This document shows, piece after piece, positions 20,586 to 30,834 of a stretch of 64,000 nt of DNA; within the stretch, counting starts at the first letter, position 1; the number at the start of each line of letters is the position of its first letter. The notes under the pieces are model-generated. The model was given only the letters and a program-made list of their open reading frames with translations. It was not told where the DNA came from and made no database searches. Origin of the DNA: Zygaena filipendulae (Eukaryota; Arthropoda; Insecta; Lepidoptera; Zygaenidae); contig OU015673.1 in NCBI GenBank assembly GCA_907165275.2, positions 1,069,001-1,133,000 on the forward strand. Reading direction: 5' to 3'. The translations under genes were made by a program, and so were the position numbers.

Positions 20586-20821
20586 CCAGCGGAGCTAAGA
20601 TGCGCAACATGATAAAATTTTATCGAGCCATTTTATCGATTCTCGTCGACATAATATATCGTTTTGTCTACCAGTGGTAAAAAATGTTTAACCGAATCTA
20701 GTCTTAACTCAATACCCCACTACTGCACTTTTTTGCTTGGACGCCCACAAATATTTGTCGTGTCGACAATTTTATCTTTCGTTCGATAAACATATCATGT
20801 TCCGCATCCTAGCTCCGCTGG
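20586..20821. mobile_element. TIR element, 236 bp, ACA target duplication
   Basis: Left CCAGCGGAGCTAAGATGCGC and right GCATCCTAGCTCCGCTGG are reverse complements (about 27 of 29). ACA stands directly outside each end. Inner arms (TCTCGTCGACATAATAT and TGTCGACAATTTTATC) extend the fold. Non-coding. Confidence 0.75.
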
Positions 20822-21406
20822 ACATCGCAACTCGCAATAGGTACGAATATCTTTATCAATAAAGCAACCAACTGAACAATGAATTGCGAACGGACCCGGG
20901 GGCGCGAGCGTGTCGCTATGAATAAAATATAATATACTCAGCTGTTGTCCTTACAATTTATCCGATGGCTATGTAAATAAAACACATTTGTATGCAAGTA
21001 GGTAGGTATAAAGAAAGACAATTTGGCCGGTACCCAATACGACTCACAACATGCCAGTCGTATGAAATTGTCAAGATGCATGGTGATCGGGGGTCCACTG
21101 GATCAGTTATACCTACTGACCTCAATCTACATTGGGAGTGTCAGTTAAAAGAGATCTTTGTTTTAACGATAATAATGTACGATACTATAATGTAATATTC
21201 CAAATAACGATGAACCATACTTAAATATGTTTTTTTTTTACAAATGTCAAATTGGAAGATAATATTTCTTAACAAAAATGCACATCTATACATATAAATA
21301 AAATTGAAGTGTCTGTTTGTAGTTTCAAACAAACAGCTTTTCACTAAATGCATACGAAATTATATACGGTACTAACATCAAAATAGTACATTGTTATCCT
21401 AGGGGT
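20822..21406. other. No recognised gene
   Basis: No supported exon or repeat. Confidence 0.4.
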
Positions 21407-21500
21407 GAAAGTAACCTATTTAGTCCCGAGACGAGGTTGGCCAATAGATCGAGGGACTAAATAAGTCTTTCTCCCGAGGATAACACTGTGCTTTTCATTA
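21407..21500. repeat. Imperfect inverted repeat
   Basis: GGTGAAAGTAACCTATTTAG and CTAAATAAGTCTTTCTCCC face each other around a short GC-rich spacer. Possibly the core of a small MITE. Confidence 0.45.
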
Positions 21501-21549
21501 CGAATGCAAGGAAAGTCAAAATAAAAATAGGAATTAGCTAAAGAAAAAA

Positions 21550-21685
21550 ATTACTGAACGGATTTTGATAAAAATTTGTAACCATTCATAAAATGGTCCA
21601 ACTTAAAAGATAGGATAGTTTTTATCCCGGAATTCCCGCGGGATCTCCAAAATGAGCGCGGGTGAAACCGCAGCGAACAGCTAGT
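21550..21685 (+). mobile_element. Helitron, subfamily B, 5' truncated
   Basis: TACTGAACGGATTTTGATAA through GCGCGGGTGAAACCGCAGCG and ACAGCTAGT. Confidence 0.75.
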
Positions 21686-22059
21686 ACAGTAATAAAATAC
21701 ATATAGCATCGTTAGTTTAAGTGTTTCTGCTTACACATGCGATGTAGAAGCGCAAATGTAGATATTTCAGATCGTTAACGATACGCCAGAGTATCACATT
21801 GAAACATGAGATATTAGTCGCATCCCACATTTTGCAATTTTGTGTTTTATTGGTTCCAATAAAATGTCTATACACTCGCTCGTACAATCGTTAAAAATTT
21901 ACATTTACACAACATGGCTACATTGTATATGACCATGACTACATTACTGTAATCAATAAAGTTTTATATAGGCACCTAGACTACATTTTGCAAAAAACTT
22001 ATCCTAGCCTAATCCTTTTTCATATTACCTATTTTCTTCAAATGCTAATGTGAGTTAGC
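21686..22059. other. No recognised gene
   Basis: AT-rich, no feature supported. Confidence 0.45.
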
Positions 22060-22216
22060 TTTTTTTTATTACGCCTTCACACTTTAACTATTCAACCGAT
22101 CATCGTGAAATTTATCATATACATTGTCAGGAGTACAGAAAAGGACTAAGAATAATTCCATTCCCGGGATTCCCGTAGGAACTCCGAAATCAACGAGAGT
22201 AAAACCGCGGGGAACA
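22060..22216 (+). mobile_element. Helitron, subfamily C, degraded 3' end
   Basis: TTACGCCTTCACACTTTAAC, CATTGTCAGGAGTACAG, GAGTAAAACCGCGGGGAACA. Confidence 0.7.
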
Positions 22217-22742
22217 CAAGAGAAAAGATCTGAACCGCCATTCCCATTCACACCAAAAACTCCTCCTAGAATACTTTTGGTTTTCTTTTCGAGCCAGCAC
22301 ACCATAACTTATACACGTTAAAAGTGAAAATATCACATGGTTCTTATGGGCGCTAAGACAAGACACCACTTCTATTGCTTTTCCCTCGTGTTCAAAGAAG
22401 TTTCACTTTAAAAAAATACATTTACAACGTTTCTTTTGTCATAAAGAATATAAATTTCTTATGTTTTTGCATTTGGAGCGTTTGGGATTGTGTTTTCGGG
22501 ACGCGTTATAGACAAGGAATGTTGTTGATCATAGTGAATAAGTGCCTTGACCTTGTTTGATCCAGAAAAAGTTAGTCATTGATACCACCGCTCCTGTTGC
22601 AGTGGTTATTTTGGACTCTGTCCTGAACAGGGTGACCTGCCCAATAAAACCCTCGAGTGTTCCTCCTCGCTGCATAGCATTGGGGTCACGGGCCTCGCTT
22701 GACGCTTCTCCTAACCTAACCCAGCGTTGTTTTCTTCCCCAG
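22217..22742 (+). other. Presumed intron upstream of GPCR exon
   Basis: No coding signal. Contains a repeat trace near 22380-22550 (GAAGTTTCACTTTAAAAAAA, ATAGTGAATAAGTGCC) related to 36.95 and 58.85 kb, and ends in the acceptor TTGTTTTCTTCCCCAG (AG at 22741-22742). Confidence 0.5.
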
Positions 22743-22886
22743 GCCGTGGATTACCTAAAAAAGCGGACTCCTGCGCGCGCGGCGCTAATGATCGCCGCCG
22801 TGTGGCTCATGAGCGCGCTGGTGTGCATACCGCCGCTGCTGGGCTGGCGGGTGAGCCGGCCGCCTGAGCAGTTCCCGCAGTGCAAG
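22743..22886 (+). CDS. Internal exon of a biogenic-amine GPCR (TM4 and ECL2)
   Basis: Exactly 48 codons between a strong acceptor (TTTTCTTCCCCAG) and a consensus donor (AAG|GTGAGT at 22887), phase 0 at both sides. The peptide starts AVDYLKKRTPARAA, the end of intracellular loop 2, which in amine receptors follows the DRY motif by about ten residues. Helix 4 follows (LMIAAVWLMSALVCIPPLLGW, residues 15-35) with the invariant Trp 4.50 at residue 21 and the helix-ending IPP at 29-31. The last but one residue, Cys47, fits the extracellular-loop-2 cysteine that pairs with helix 3. The sequence is typical of class A octopamine/tyramine/serotonin receptors in arthropods; tyramine-receptor-like is my best guess, not certain. 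GC-rich and CpG-rich unlike its surroundings, as expected of an exon kept among AT-rich introns. Neither the exon with TM1-3 nor the one with TM5-7 was found in this window. The open frame continuing left to 22557 and right to 22907 is intron. Confidence 0.9.
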
Positions 22887-22976
22887 GTGAGTGTGTACAC
22901 CGCTTAATTTATAGGTAATATATTTCTTAGGCACAATATCTAATTACTTACATACATACTTATATACATAATATAT
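22887..22976 (+). other. Intron start downstream of GPCR exon
   Basis: GTGAGTGTGTACACC donor region followed by AT-rich DNA. Confidence 0.6.
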
Positions 22977-23266
22977 ACAACGTGTTAATTAATTAATTTA
23001 AAACCAGAAAGTAGTTTGCTCAGAAACGACTCCTGAATTTTTATTAGCCCATATCTAAATGATTTACAAGGCAATATTTGGCGCGCACGCTGGCCGTAGC
23101 AAAAAAAAAATCGAATCGGGCGTGGCGCTTGAAATTTCGTAGATAGGTCACCACCAAACTAAAGTTGAATAACTTTTAAAATATGATTTTTTTCGAGATA
23201 ATTTATATTTCAATTATATTATTGTTTATTTTTTAAGTATCAAGTTTTAGGTTAATTTATTTTCAT
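22977..23266. mobile_element. MITE 'TACAACGTGTTAATGAATT', diverged
   Basis: ACAACGTGTTAATTAATTAA, AATATTTGGCGCGCACGCTG, TTTCGTAGATAGGTCACCAC; 3' end degraded. Lies 90 bp inside the GPCR intron. Confidence 0.7.
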
Positions 23267-23612
23267 TCTCAGTTCTTTGCTTTTGTAATTGCTAATGTAA
23301 TTATATAAACTGTACCTGTTTTATTTCCCATGTAGTCTTAGAATAAGATACCTATTAGAGTTGTGGCAACATAATATTCCCTAACGGCTTAAAGTATAAA
23401 TTTGATTGAAAAGCAGTGGATTTATTAATTTTTTTTTTACAGAAAAAAAAAGCTATTACCTATTCTTATATCAAAAATCTATTCGTTCATCCATTTTGAA
23501 TGGAACTTAGCTAATTGACGGGTGAGTTCATTTTTCATTTGATGATAATAAAGGTTCTGACAGGCGAGTGACGAAACTAAATGTGAATAATATTAATTAT
23601 TTATATATATAT

Positions 23613-23790
23613 ACTAGCTGTGCCCCGCGGTTTCACCCGCGGTAAGTTCGGAGTACCCGCGGGAATTCCTGGATAAAAAGTACCTTCTCTGTACACCTGA
23701 CAACGTGCATGCCAAATTTCATCCAAATCCGTGGAGCCGTCTTTGCGTGATTGAGTAACAAACGTCCAAACATCCACACTTTCATATCTA
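23613..23790 (-). mobile_element. Helitron, subfamily A (left of a head-to-head pair)
   Basis: ACTAGCTGTGCCCCGCGGTT, CACCCGCGGTAAGTTCGG, and the 5' region AAACATCCACACTTTCATAT. Confidence 0.85.
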
Positions 23791-24024
23791 CGTGTCAATG
23801 ACTAATTCGATAAATGTGATAAATGTGAAAGTGTGGATGTTTGAATGTTTAGATGTTTGGATGTTTGTTACTCAATCACGCAAAAACGGCTGAACGGATT
23901 TAGATGAAATTTGGCATGCACGTTTTCAGGGATACAGACAAGGACATATTATGGTACTTTTTATCCCGGAATTCCCGGGGGAAGTTCGAAATTACCGCGG
24001 GTGAAACCGCGGGGCACAGCTAGT
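23791..24024 (+). mobile_element. Helitron, subfamily A with MITE sequence at its 5' side
   Basis: 23791-23815 (CTACGTGTCAATGACTAATT, CGAT) is MITE sequence; then AAATGTGATAAATGTGAAAG leads into a complete Helitron ending GGGGCACAGCTAGT. Confidence 0.85.
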
Positions 24025-24595
24025 GTTACATAATGTGGACGTATTATATAACACAAGTTATCTAACATGTTACATATTCTGTAGCACTGCTAGCTAGTTG
24101 ATAGTGTGGTCAGCTGCGATAGTTTTCAGGGAAAATCAAAACTAGTGATACAGCTATGCCTTTAAGTATAATAATATTTTTGTAAGCTCCGTATGAGATT
24201 TTCATTCAACAATCCGTACCTATACTATAAATAAATAAAAATGTTCTGCATTGAATTGGCGTTAGAGAAAGCTTCACTGAGCTTTATGTGAAGTCGACGG
24301 CGGCCGTTGAAAAATTGAACAAAAGACGTTACGCTCCCGTAACGCTGGATTATGTTTAATGGAAGAGTATAATAACGGCATGTTTCCACTAAGCTTACTT
24401 TTCTAGCCGATCCTGAGCTGGAAATAACGGAAACTAGCTGTTGACTATCTGAGGAAACAGAAAATTTTTAGTACCTACCTACCTATTTTGCGATTTTAAC
24501 TGTATTTACTTGCAAAAAAAAATTACTTATATACACTCTAAACGTGGCATGTGTCTATCAGTTATGTGACTATGCTAAAACTAGCGCCGGATTCC
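24025..24595. other. No recognised gene
   Basis: Short ATAACACAAGTTATCTAACATG palindrome related to 13.2-13.5 kb at 24050-24076; otherwise nothing supported. Confidence 0.4.
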
Positions 24596-24900
24596 AATAG
24601 GCTATTTAATTAATGTTTTTTTTTTCTAAATTCTATTTAGTCCGTCAGTTAGATAGTAAATTATAGACACGTATTTTTTGCTTTTTCAAATTAATAAAAA
24701 TATACTTGGATAAAGCGCAATAAAGTTTGGGAGTGGGGGCTCGTAACGTTATATGCGGGTAAAACTGCACCTGCTTGTGACGTCACGTGACATTTCAACT
24801 CAAAGTATCTCCGTTATTTTTTACTTATTTAAAAAAAGAAAAAAAAAACGTGTTCAATACTTTTTATGAATCTACAGGACGGACTAAAAAAAGTTCTACC
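24596..24900. mobile_element. MITE with CRE (copy 5)
   Basis: AATAGGCTATTTAATTAATG, TTTAGTCCGTCAGTTAGATA; TGACGTCA at 24778-24785. Closing end lost. Confidence 0.75.
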
Positions 24901-25035
24901 TTCTAGGTTAGGTTAGGTTCAAACAGCAACCATGGCGAGCGAGCTGAGCAAGCGTAGCGAGCGTACCGCGGTCGGTGATGCGTCAAAAAACAGATATATT
25001 TTGGTGTGCATATTATTTTGATAAAATATTAAAAA
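24901..25035 (+). repeat. Unclassified repeat beside MITE
   Basis: AGCGAGCGAGCTGAGC-like GC part, GGTCGGTGATGCGTCAAAAA, TTTTGGTGTGCATATTATTT. The same order occurs at 28.76-28.90 kb, again next to a CRE-MITE. Starts with three TTAGG units. Confidence 0.5.
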
Positions 25036-26885
25036 GAAAGACAAAAAATCACCATTTTTAAATTACTAAGATACAAGATATAACTAATTTATATAAAAAG
25101 ACATAGTTCTGTATTAATAAACGCTAGTAGACTAGAGCACAAATTTTTCAATATTCCTGCTTACCTTAAATCTGTGGACAAAAAATCCCATTTAGGAGGC
25201 TTTGAAATTATCCCCTGATAGCTGTCACGTTCAGAGTGCATATTCTAATTCCAGTAATGTGCAACCTTTTTCGTGTTGTAACTCGATTTCTTTTAGTTCA
25301 GCCATCGCATTAGCATCTCCCCTCTGTGGCAAATGTGTGTGCCACTTAGCATCCACCCGTCCGTCGGTCCATTTGCCGCTCGTGCAACACGTTTACAATC
25401 GATTTGTGAGAGGATTTGTACGACACACAACATACAAGGTTGGTGACGCCTAGAGCTTTTAAAACTTTTGTTCCAACTCTTTTTGAGAATATAATTGAAG
25501 GCCATAAAAAACATTACGAATCGCTGCTTATAACCCTAACAAGAATTATATTCAAAACTGTTTTGTGGATATCAACTTTGGATAACCAACTGGATTTCTT
25601 AGGGAACTTCTAACGCAGGCAAATCTTTTTTACAAACAACGTTATATTGTGAATTCCTGCTCAACCGGTTTTCGATTTTGAGGTTATGTTACATAAACGA
25701 GCAGCACTTTGTTTTTATACAGGCAGTTTTACCTACTGACATATATACATTTTTCACAAGAAAAGTCGCATTTAAGCTGGCTGTTTCATCCAATACATTA
25801 TTATTCGTCCAATAGTTCCTTGATAGTACGCAGCGACCCCTGCCGTGTAATATCTTTAAGATCAATCCTTTTTCAACCTTTTTTTATCGTAAAATCATTC
25901 TTTTCCTGAATATTAAAGGATCTTTATTCGGCTCGAGGTCCGGTCGCCATTGGAAATGGTTATCGCCCTTTAGCACTGTAATGGGCGACGCGAGGGTTCG
26001 GAACGGGGTGGTAACGGCTTCAAATTTCGCAAAAGGGAAACGTTAATATTGTGATTACAAAACTATTGACTTAAGTGATTCTTTATACAAGGTGTTACGG
26101 AAAGGTGTAGTTATATTCGGAGATTGTGATCTGGCAATCTTATATAATTTGACCGTGGTATTTAGCTCAATAACCTTATTTCAAAATTTTATTACCAAAA
26201 TAAAAAAATATTTTCATCAACCATTTCCGCAACAAAATAAACATGTCGCATTAACTGGCTAGGTCATCAACAGTTAACGGGTTCAAGATCATTTGATGCA
26301 ATTTATTACCGTCAGGGTGCAGAGACAAGTTGATAACAACTAATCAAGCAAATTCTAGGAATGTTTATTTCATGGTACTTGTTCAGTTACTAGTCATTGC
26401 AGACGATAATGCGAACACGATCGTCAAATATGACTACACCTTTCTGTAACACTCCCTAAAATATATTTCTTACCTTGTTTACTTACTTTTTTTAGTTGTG
26501 ACAGAACGATGAAAGGTATATGAGCTTATAGATTGTATAAAAGTATTATCCGCCTTACTCTGTAAAAACTCTACATAAAATCAAATGGGTTTTGCTTTAA
26601 AATTTATTTCAAAGTGCAATTCTCCAGAGAGCAGTATAATAGAAGGTTATCTTTTCTCATAATAAACCTAACATTACAATTTTGTGTGTTTGTAAAAAGG
26701 GTTTTTAAAAGCTTCAGAAATTATAAAACACTAAGATTAGGTTTAGGTTTTAAGTGTTTATTTCTCATAAGAACAAATTACATATTATTCACTTAAAATG
26801 AGAAAAATAGGGCTATAAATCAAATGTAAGTAAATAACTATCTGAAACATGCAACACTTCACGTCTGTTTGACACGATTTACTAA
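25036..26885. other. No recognised gene, 1.85 kb
   Basis: Several short open frames (25202-25453 + and - , 25416-25613, 25709-25909) without domain or splice support. Apparently low-copy; a plausible piece of old intron. Confidence 0.4.
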
Positions 26886-27290
26886 CTAATTTAAATATTT
26901 TTCTATAATGTGATCTTTTAGTAGAAATTTGAATTTTGGCAGTGATTCTGAATCCTTTACATAGTTTGGTAGCTGGTTAAAGAGTTGTGCTCCTTCAAAA
27001 AGAATTGACCTTTTTCCATATTGGGTCCGTGGTGCAAGAAGTTGTAAATGATTTTTAGTGCGGGTCTGATACTTGTGGTGCTTTTTCTTAAATTCTATGC
27101 TAGATTGAATCATTTTATGTGTAATCTTGTAAATAAGAAGGCAGGTTTGATAGATATACAATTGTTTTATGTTCATGAGCTTCTTGTCTTTGTAAATAGT
27201 TCTTGTAGGTGTATTAAAATTATAACAAAAAAGTACTACTACTACACTAAGATTAAAAGTTTTAATTTTCGAATATGTTAATTTTGCATG
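26886..27290 (-). mobile_element. LINE reverse-transcriptase C-terminal remnant
   Basis: A 96-codon minus-strand frame includes LMNIKQLYIYQTCLLIYKI at the front, then YQTRTKNHLQLLAPRTQYGK, RSILFEGAQLFNQLPNYVKD and FKFLLKDHIIEKYLN. This order (helical segment, R-T-R-K stretch, 'LFNQLP' and a terminal 'FK..LK' helix) is the C-terminal tail of CR1/Jockey-type non-LTR retrotransposon polyproteins. The frame continues upstream as YNFNTPTRTIYKDKK. No catalytic RT motif is left; 5' truncated like most LINE copies. Confidence 0.75.
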
Positions 27291-27344
27291 TATTTTGACT
27301 ACGGTAAATTTTTTCTATGGAAAAACATTCAAAATCTGCCTCTG

Positions 27345-27532
27345 CTTTTATTATAAAGATTTGATTTCCTGTTTATTTGTTTGTAATGAAAAACTACTGA
27401 ACCAATTTTTTTAAATTTTCCTACTTTTAGGCAGCTACAGTGTTCTTGAGTGACAAATGATACTTTTTATCTAGGAATACCCGCGGGAACTTTGAAATTA
27501 ACGTGGATAAAACCGCGGAGAACAACTAGTTT
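27345..27532 (+). mobile_element. Helitron, subfamily D/E
   Basis: ATTATAAAGATTTGATTTCC start; GTGGATAAAACCGCGGAGAA then CAACTAGT. Confidence 0.75.
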
Positions 27533-28299
27533 AATATAAAAAAGATGAATATTTTCTAGATATCGACAAATCTACAGTATACAATTTCTCTTAAATCACA
27601 ATGTTTTTTTTCTTTTCGTTCGTTTTCCGTTGCACGTAGAGTAAACTCTACAGTAAAAAATGTTAGAGAAAATCTTTCAGACATTTACTTTCGTTGCCTA
27701 AAAATAAGGATCGCTTGATATTATTCTTTTCGTATCACTTAAAATAACCTCCCAAAAATGACACACCAAATTTTATTAATTTGAGAAGAGCCGCAAAAGA
27801 TTCGAATAAGTGGAAATATTATTTGTAGATATGTAACGTACACGATAAGCAAACGCGATCCTATTTTCATATCAAATAGGATGGAAAAAGCTTGTTTGGA
27901 TGCTCACTCATTGCGTCCCCGAAAACATTTGCGAACGGAAACACCTACGGGATTCCGAAACAAAGTTTCCCGTATAAATTTAGTTCCCATTAAAATTTTA
28001 TATTATTTGAAAATTATTTCACACTAAAAACTGGGTACGCGTGACCGTTATTCAAATTCGGAGCTTATGTAAGTGGTGTAAGTACGGTGTGTTTGCGAGT
28101 GTTCCCATTCTGTAGTCTAGCGGTGGCGCGCGATTTTTAAGCTTATTCAGACCGGTTTATGAAAATTCTCATTTTAACATAAAGATGGTGAATTTTCTCC
28201 CGGAATGTTTTAAAAATTATAATGCGCATGTTTTGCTGGTTATTTAATTTTATGTACCTAACTGAATGTTTCCCGCGGTCCCGACAAAGTGAATTTTTA
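27533..28299. other. No recognised gene
   Basis: AT-rich; no exon or repeat supported. Confidence 0.45.
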
Positions 28300-28613
28300 G
28301 GCTTGTTTCCGCGGTATGAAAATCGAAATTCTATTTAGTCCGTCTTGTAGATGAATAAAAAAATAATGGACTCGTATTTTTTGCAGTTTCAAACTATTCA
28401 AAAAATACTAAGATAAAACGCATTAAAGTTTAGGTGTGGGGGCTTTTGACGTAATAAACGCTATAAACTGTAGCATGGCGTAACGTCACGCGACATTTTA
28501 AGTTAATGTATCTCCGTTATTTTTTGATTACCTAAAAAATAAAAAAATACGTGGCCAGTATTTTTTATTAATCTACAAGACGGACTAAAAATTAAAATTT
28601 GTTTGACAAGCCC
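28300..28613. mobile_element. MITE with CRE-like sites (copy 6)
   Basis: GGCTTGTTTCCGCGG and GTTTGACAAGCCC ends; TTTAGTCCGTCTTGTAGATG. CRE sites are altered here (TGACGTAA, AACGTCACGCG). Confidence 0.75.
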
Positions 28614-29470
28614 AGTCCGGGATTAAAATCCTATTCGTAACTGTTATCTACTTCCCATGTACCCTATTAAATTATTTAGCTTTCCCCAGCTCTTTAAACC
28701 TTTCTAGGTTTGGATAAAATGGAATATATGTATGTGCACATAAAAAAAAAAGAATTCGTTCAGTCGAACTTCAATTTGCGACCTCTTCGACTAAACGCGC
28801 TAGCTGAGCGAGCGCTGCGAGCGTGTAGCGGCAGCTGTCAGCGATGCGCCAAAACAAGATTTCTTTTGGTGTCCATATTATTTCGACATGGAATTTGTAT
28901 TTGAGACAGAAAAGTAAAAATAATTGTGTCCGGTTAAATTCAATTATAATGTAGGTAAATTGTACAAATGTCCAGATAATTTAAGTTAATGATAAAACGT
29001 GAGGTAGGTAGCTCAAGAAAATGTATGGTTTCTATCGATAATGACATGCATCTGTTTCAAAGCCGGTAAAAAATAGCAACACATCGGTACATATCCGCAG
29101 AGCAGCTTTCCCGAACATTCTGTGAGTACATAAATTAGCATCGTCCTGTACTATGATGTACGGCTTCTAGCTTGACATGATAAATGGTGTGGAATGCTGC
29201 CTGTGCTCCGCTAAGTCGATGAAATGTGTTCCTATATTTTATTTTAAACATTTTAGCCAGATTAAGTGTTTGGAATTCGACTGCGGATTTGTAATTAATT
29301 CAATTTCTCATCGAATTTGCACTTGTCTTTTAGTTTTTGCCAATGTTGTTACTAATTGTTGGTGTAGTGTGAACCTAACAGCTACGTCAGGTGTTGCAAA
29401 TTGGATCCTTGTATCAATTAAAATATCTGTAGGATGAAAATGTGTTTACACTAAATCTATTTGTTTAGTA
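28614..29470. other. Unclassified repeat at 28760-28900, otherwise nothing recognised
   Basis: 28760-28900 repeats the 24.9 kb segment (GCGATGCGCCAAAACAAGAT, TTTTGGTGTCCATATTATTT). An 86-codon frame at 29177-29437 has no recognised domain. Confidence 0.45.
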
Positions 29471-29475
29471 CGTTT

Positions 29476-29610
29476 ACCTATTTATTTATTTTTATTAATT
29501 CAAATGTTTTCCACAATATGGCACGAGAGGCGGACTTAATACCATTGTGGCATTCCAAGCCAGTCAACTTTCAAGATTTGCAGAAAGTGTGCTTGGTGGT
29601 GCCTTAAAAG
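29476..29610 (-). mobile_element. LINE 3' end
   Basis: TATTTATTTATTT tail then CACAATATGGCACGAGAGGC, GGACTTAATACC, AGTGTGCTTGGTGGTGCC. Same end at 41.39 kb. Confidence 0.7.
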
Positions 29611-29691
29611 TTTAACAGACAAATTTTAAATTTTATAGAAAAAGGTTGAAGAAAAATTAAATTTGTCTCATATTTATCTTTATTAATAACT

Positions 29692-29925
29692 AGTTGTCCC
29701 GCGCGGGTTCACCCACCTATTTTGGAGTTTCCGCGGAATTGTTCCATACAAAGTTTGCAACGCCTTTTCACCTCCTTAGGGATAGAATGTCTCCTTAGGG
29801 ATAGCCTTTATTATCAGATGCCTACGTCATACAAATAACACACCCTCCAAGTTTCAGGTCTCTACGATCAGCGGTTTAGGCTGTGCGTTGATCCGTCAGT
29901 CAAGTCATTCAACTTTTTATATGTA
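29692..29925 (-). mobile_element. Helitron, subfamily F
   Basis: CTAGTTGTCCCGCGCGGGTT, GAATTGTTCCATACAAAGTT, AAGTTTCAGGTCTCTACGAT. Confidence 0.8.
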
Positions 29926-29959
29926 TAAATGGTGCTTGGTGCGTGACGCCAATATCTAT

Positions 29960-30233
29960 AATTCACTGAGAACTAAATTCAGCGAGTTTAAAATAATGAC
30001 TGTACATTCTCAGTACATATACGAGAATTTATTATATGTTCACAAAAATTTAGGCAACTTTAAGAAAAACAGTGATTTACATAATCTAAACTTAAGAAAT
30101 AAAGATAAACTCGCTGTGCCTAAGACTAGGCTCCATAAAATTTCTAAGTCATTTAAAGGACAAAACTCCCAAACGATGTAATTAATTTGTCAATTAATAA
30201 ATTCAAGACACTTATTAAACACAGATTATGCGA
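29960..30233 (+). mobile_element. LINE C-terminal ORF remnant, 5' part of a split copy
   Basis: Open frame with YIYENLLYVHKNLGNF, HNLNLRNKDKLAVPKTRLHK and a KISKSF stretch, the usual tail of CR1/Jockey-type polyproteins. A one-base frameshift near 30180 leads into VINLSINKFKTLIKHRLC. The frame is cut by the 600 bp element and resumes at 30835. Confidence 0.75.
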
Positions 30234-30834
30234 TAATAGTAGATTATACACCAAGGGGATAAAGCACTGTTTTATGTCACGGGCGCTACATTGAATCCTG
30301 AACATAACGAAGGACTCCAAATTTAACTCCCGAGCGCAGCGAGGGTGTTATAAGTTAATTCCCGACCAAAGGGAGGGAATTAAGATTGAGTCCTGAGTGC
30401 AGTGAGGGATTCAAGCGCCCAAGAAAAAAACAGTTTTATCCCTGTGGTGTATACTCTACTTTTCTCACATAATGCGAGACAATAAAAAACCAGGCTTAGT
30501 AGATCCTATATAGCCACTTCTTTCAGCTGGCGTGGCCTACTCGATTTGACAAACAAATGAAGTTCGTCTCACTGCGAATCTAGTGGGCCACGGCTTCGGT
30601 CTTCGAAAATCGAGTTGGCCGCGCCCGCTGAGAACACATTCTGTTTAGCGAAATGAGACGTTATGGACATAGCAATAAGAATTATGAAAGTGAAAATCAC
30701 ATTATTGACCAGCGGGTTATAATGAAATTCAATAGAACATTATAACCCGGCTAAAGCCAAGTGATATAATGTCTTGCTTTCGGTAAGGTTTACATGACAT
30801 ATAATTCGGCATTGTCGAGCATGTGGTGTGAAAA
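30234..30834 (+). mobile_element. ~600 bp palindrome-rich element, copy A
   Basis: Runs from TAATAGTAGATTATACACC to GAGCATGTGGTGTGAAAA. Only one or two differences by eye from the inverted copy at 57527-58128. Internal folds: 30245-30289 pairs with 30415-30453, and GGGTTATAATG (30714) pairs with CATTATAACCC (30738). No coding frame. Outer ends are not clear inverted repeats, so class is open. Confidence 0.85.

Noticed and set aside
22557..22742. N-terminal 62 codons of the open frame over the GPCR exon
   Set aside because: Lies before the splice acceptor; no GPCR helix 3 or DRY motif in it, and it reads as intron.
24904..24918. Interstitial telomere repeat (TTAGG)
   Set aside because: Only three units; too short and common by chance in an AT-rich insect genome.
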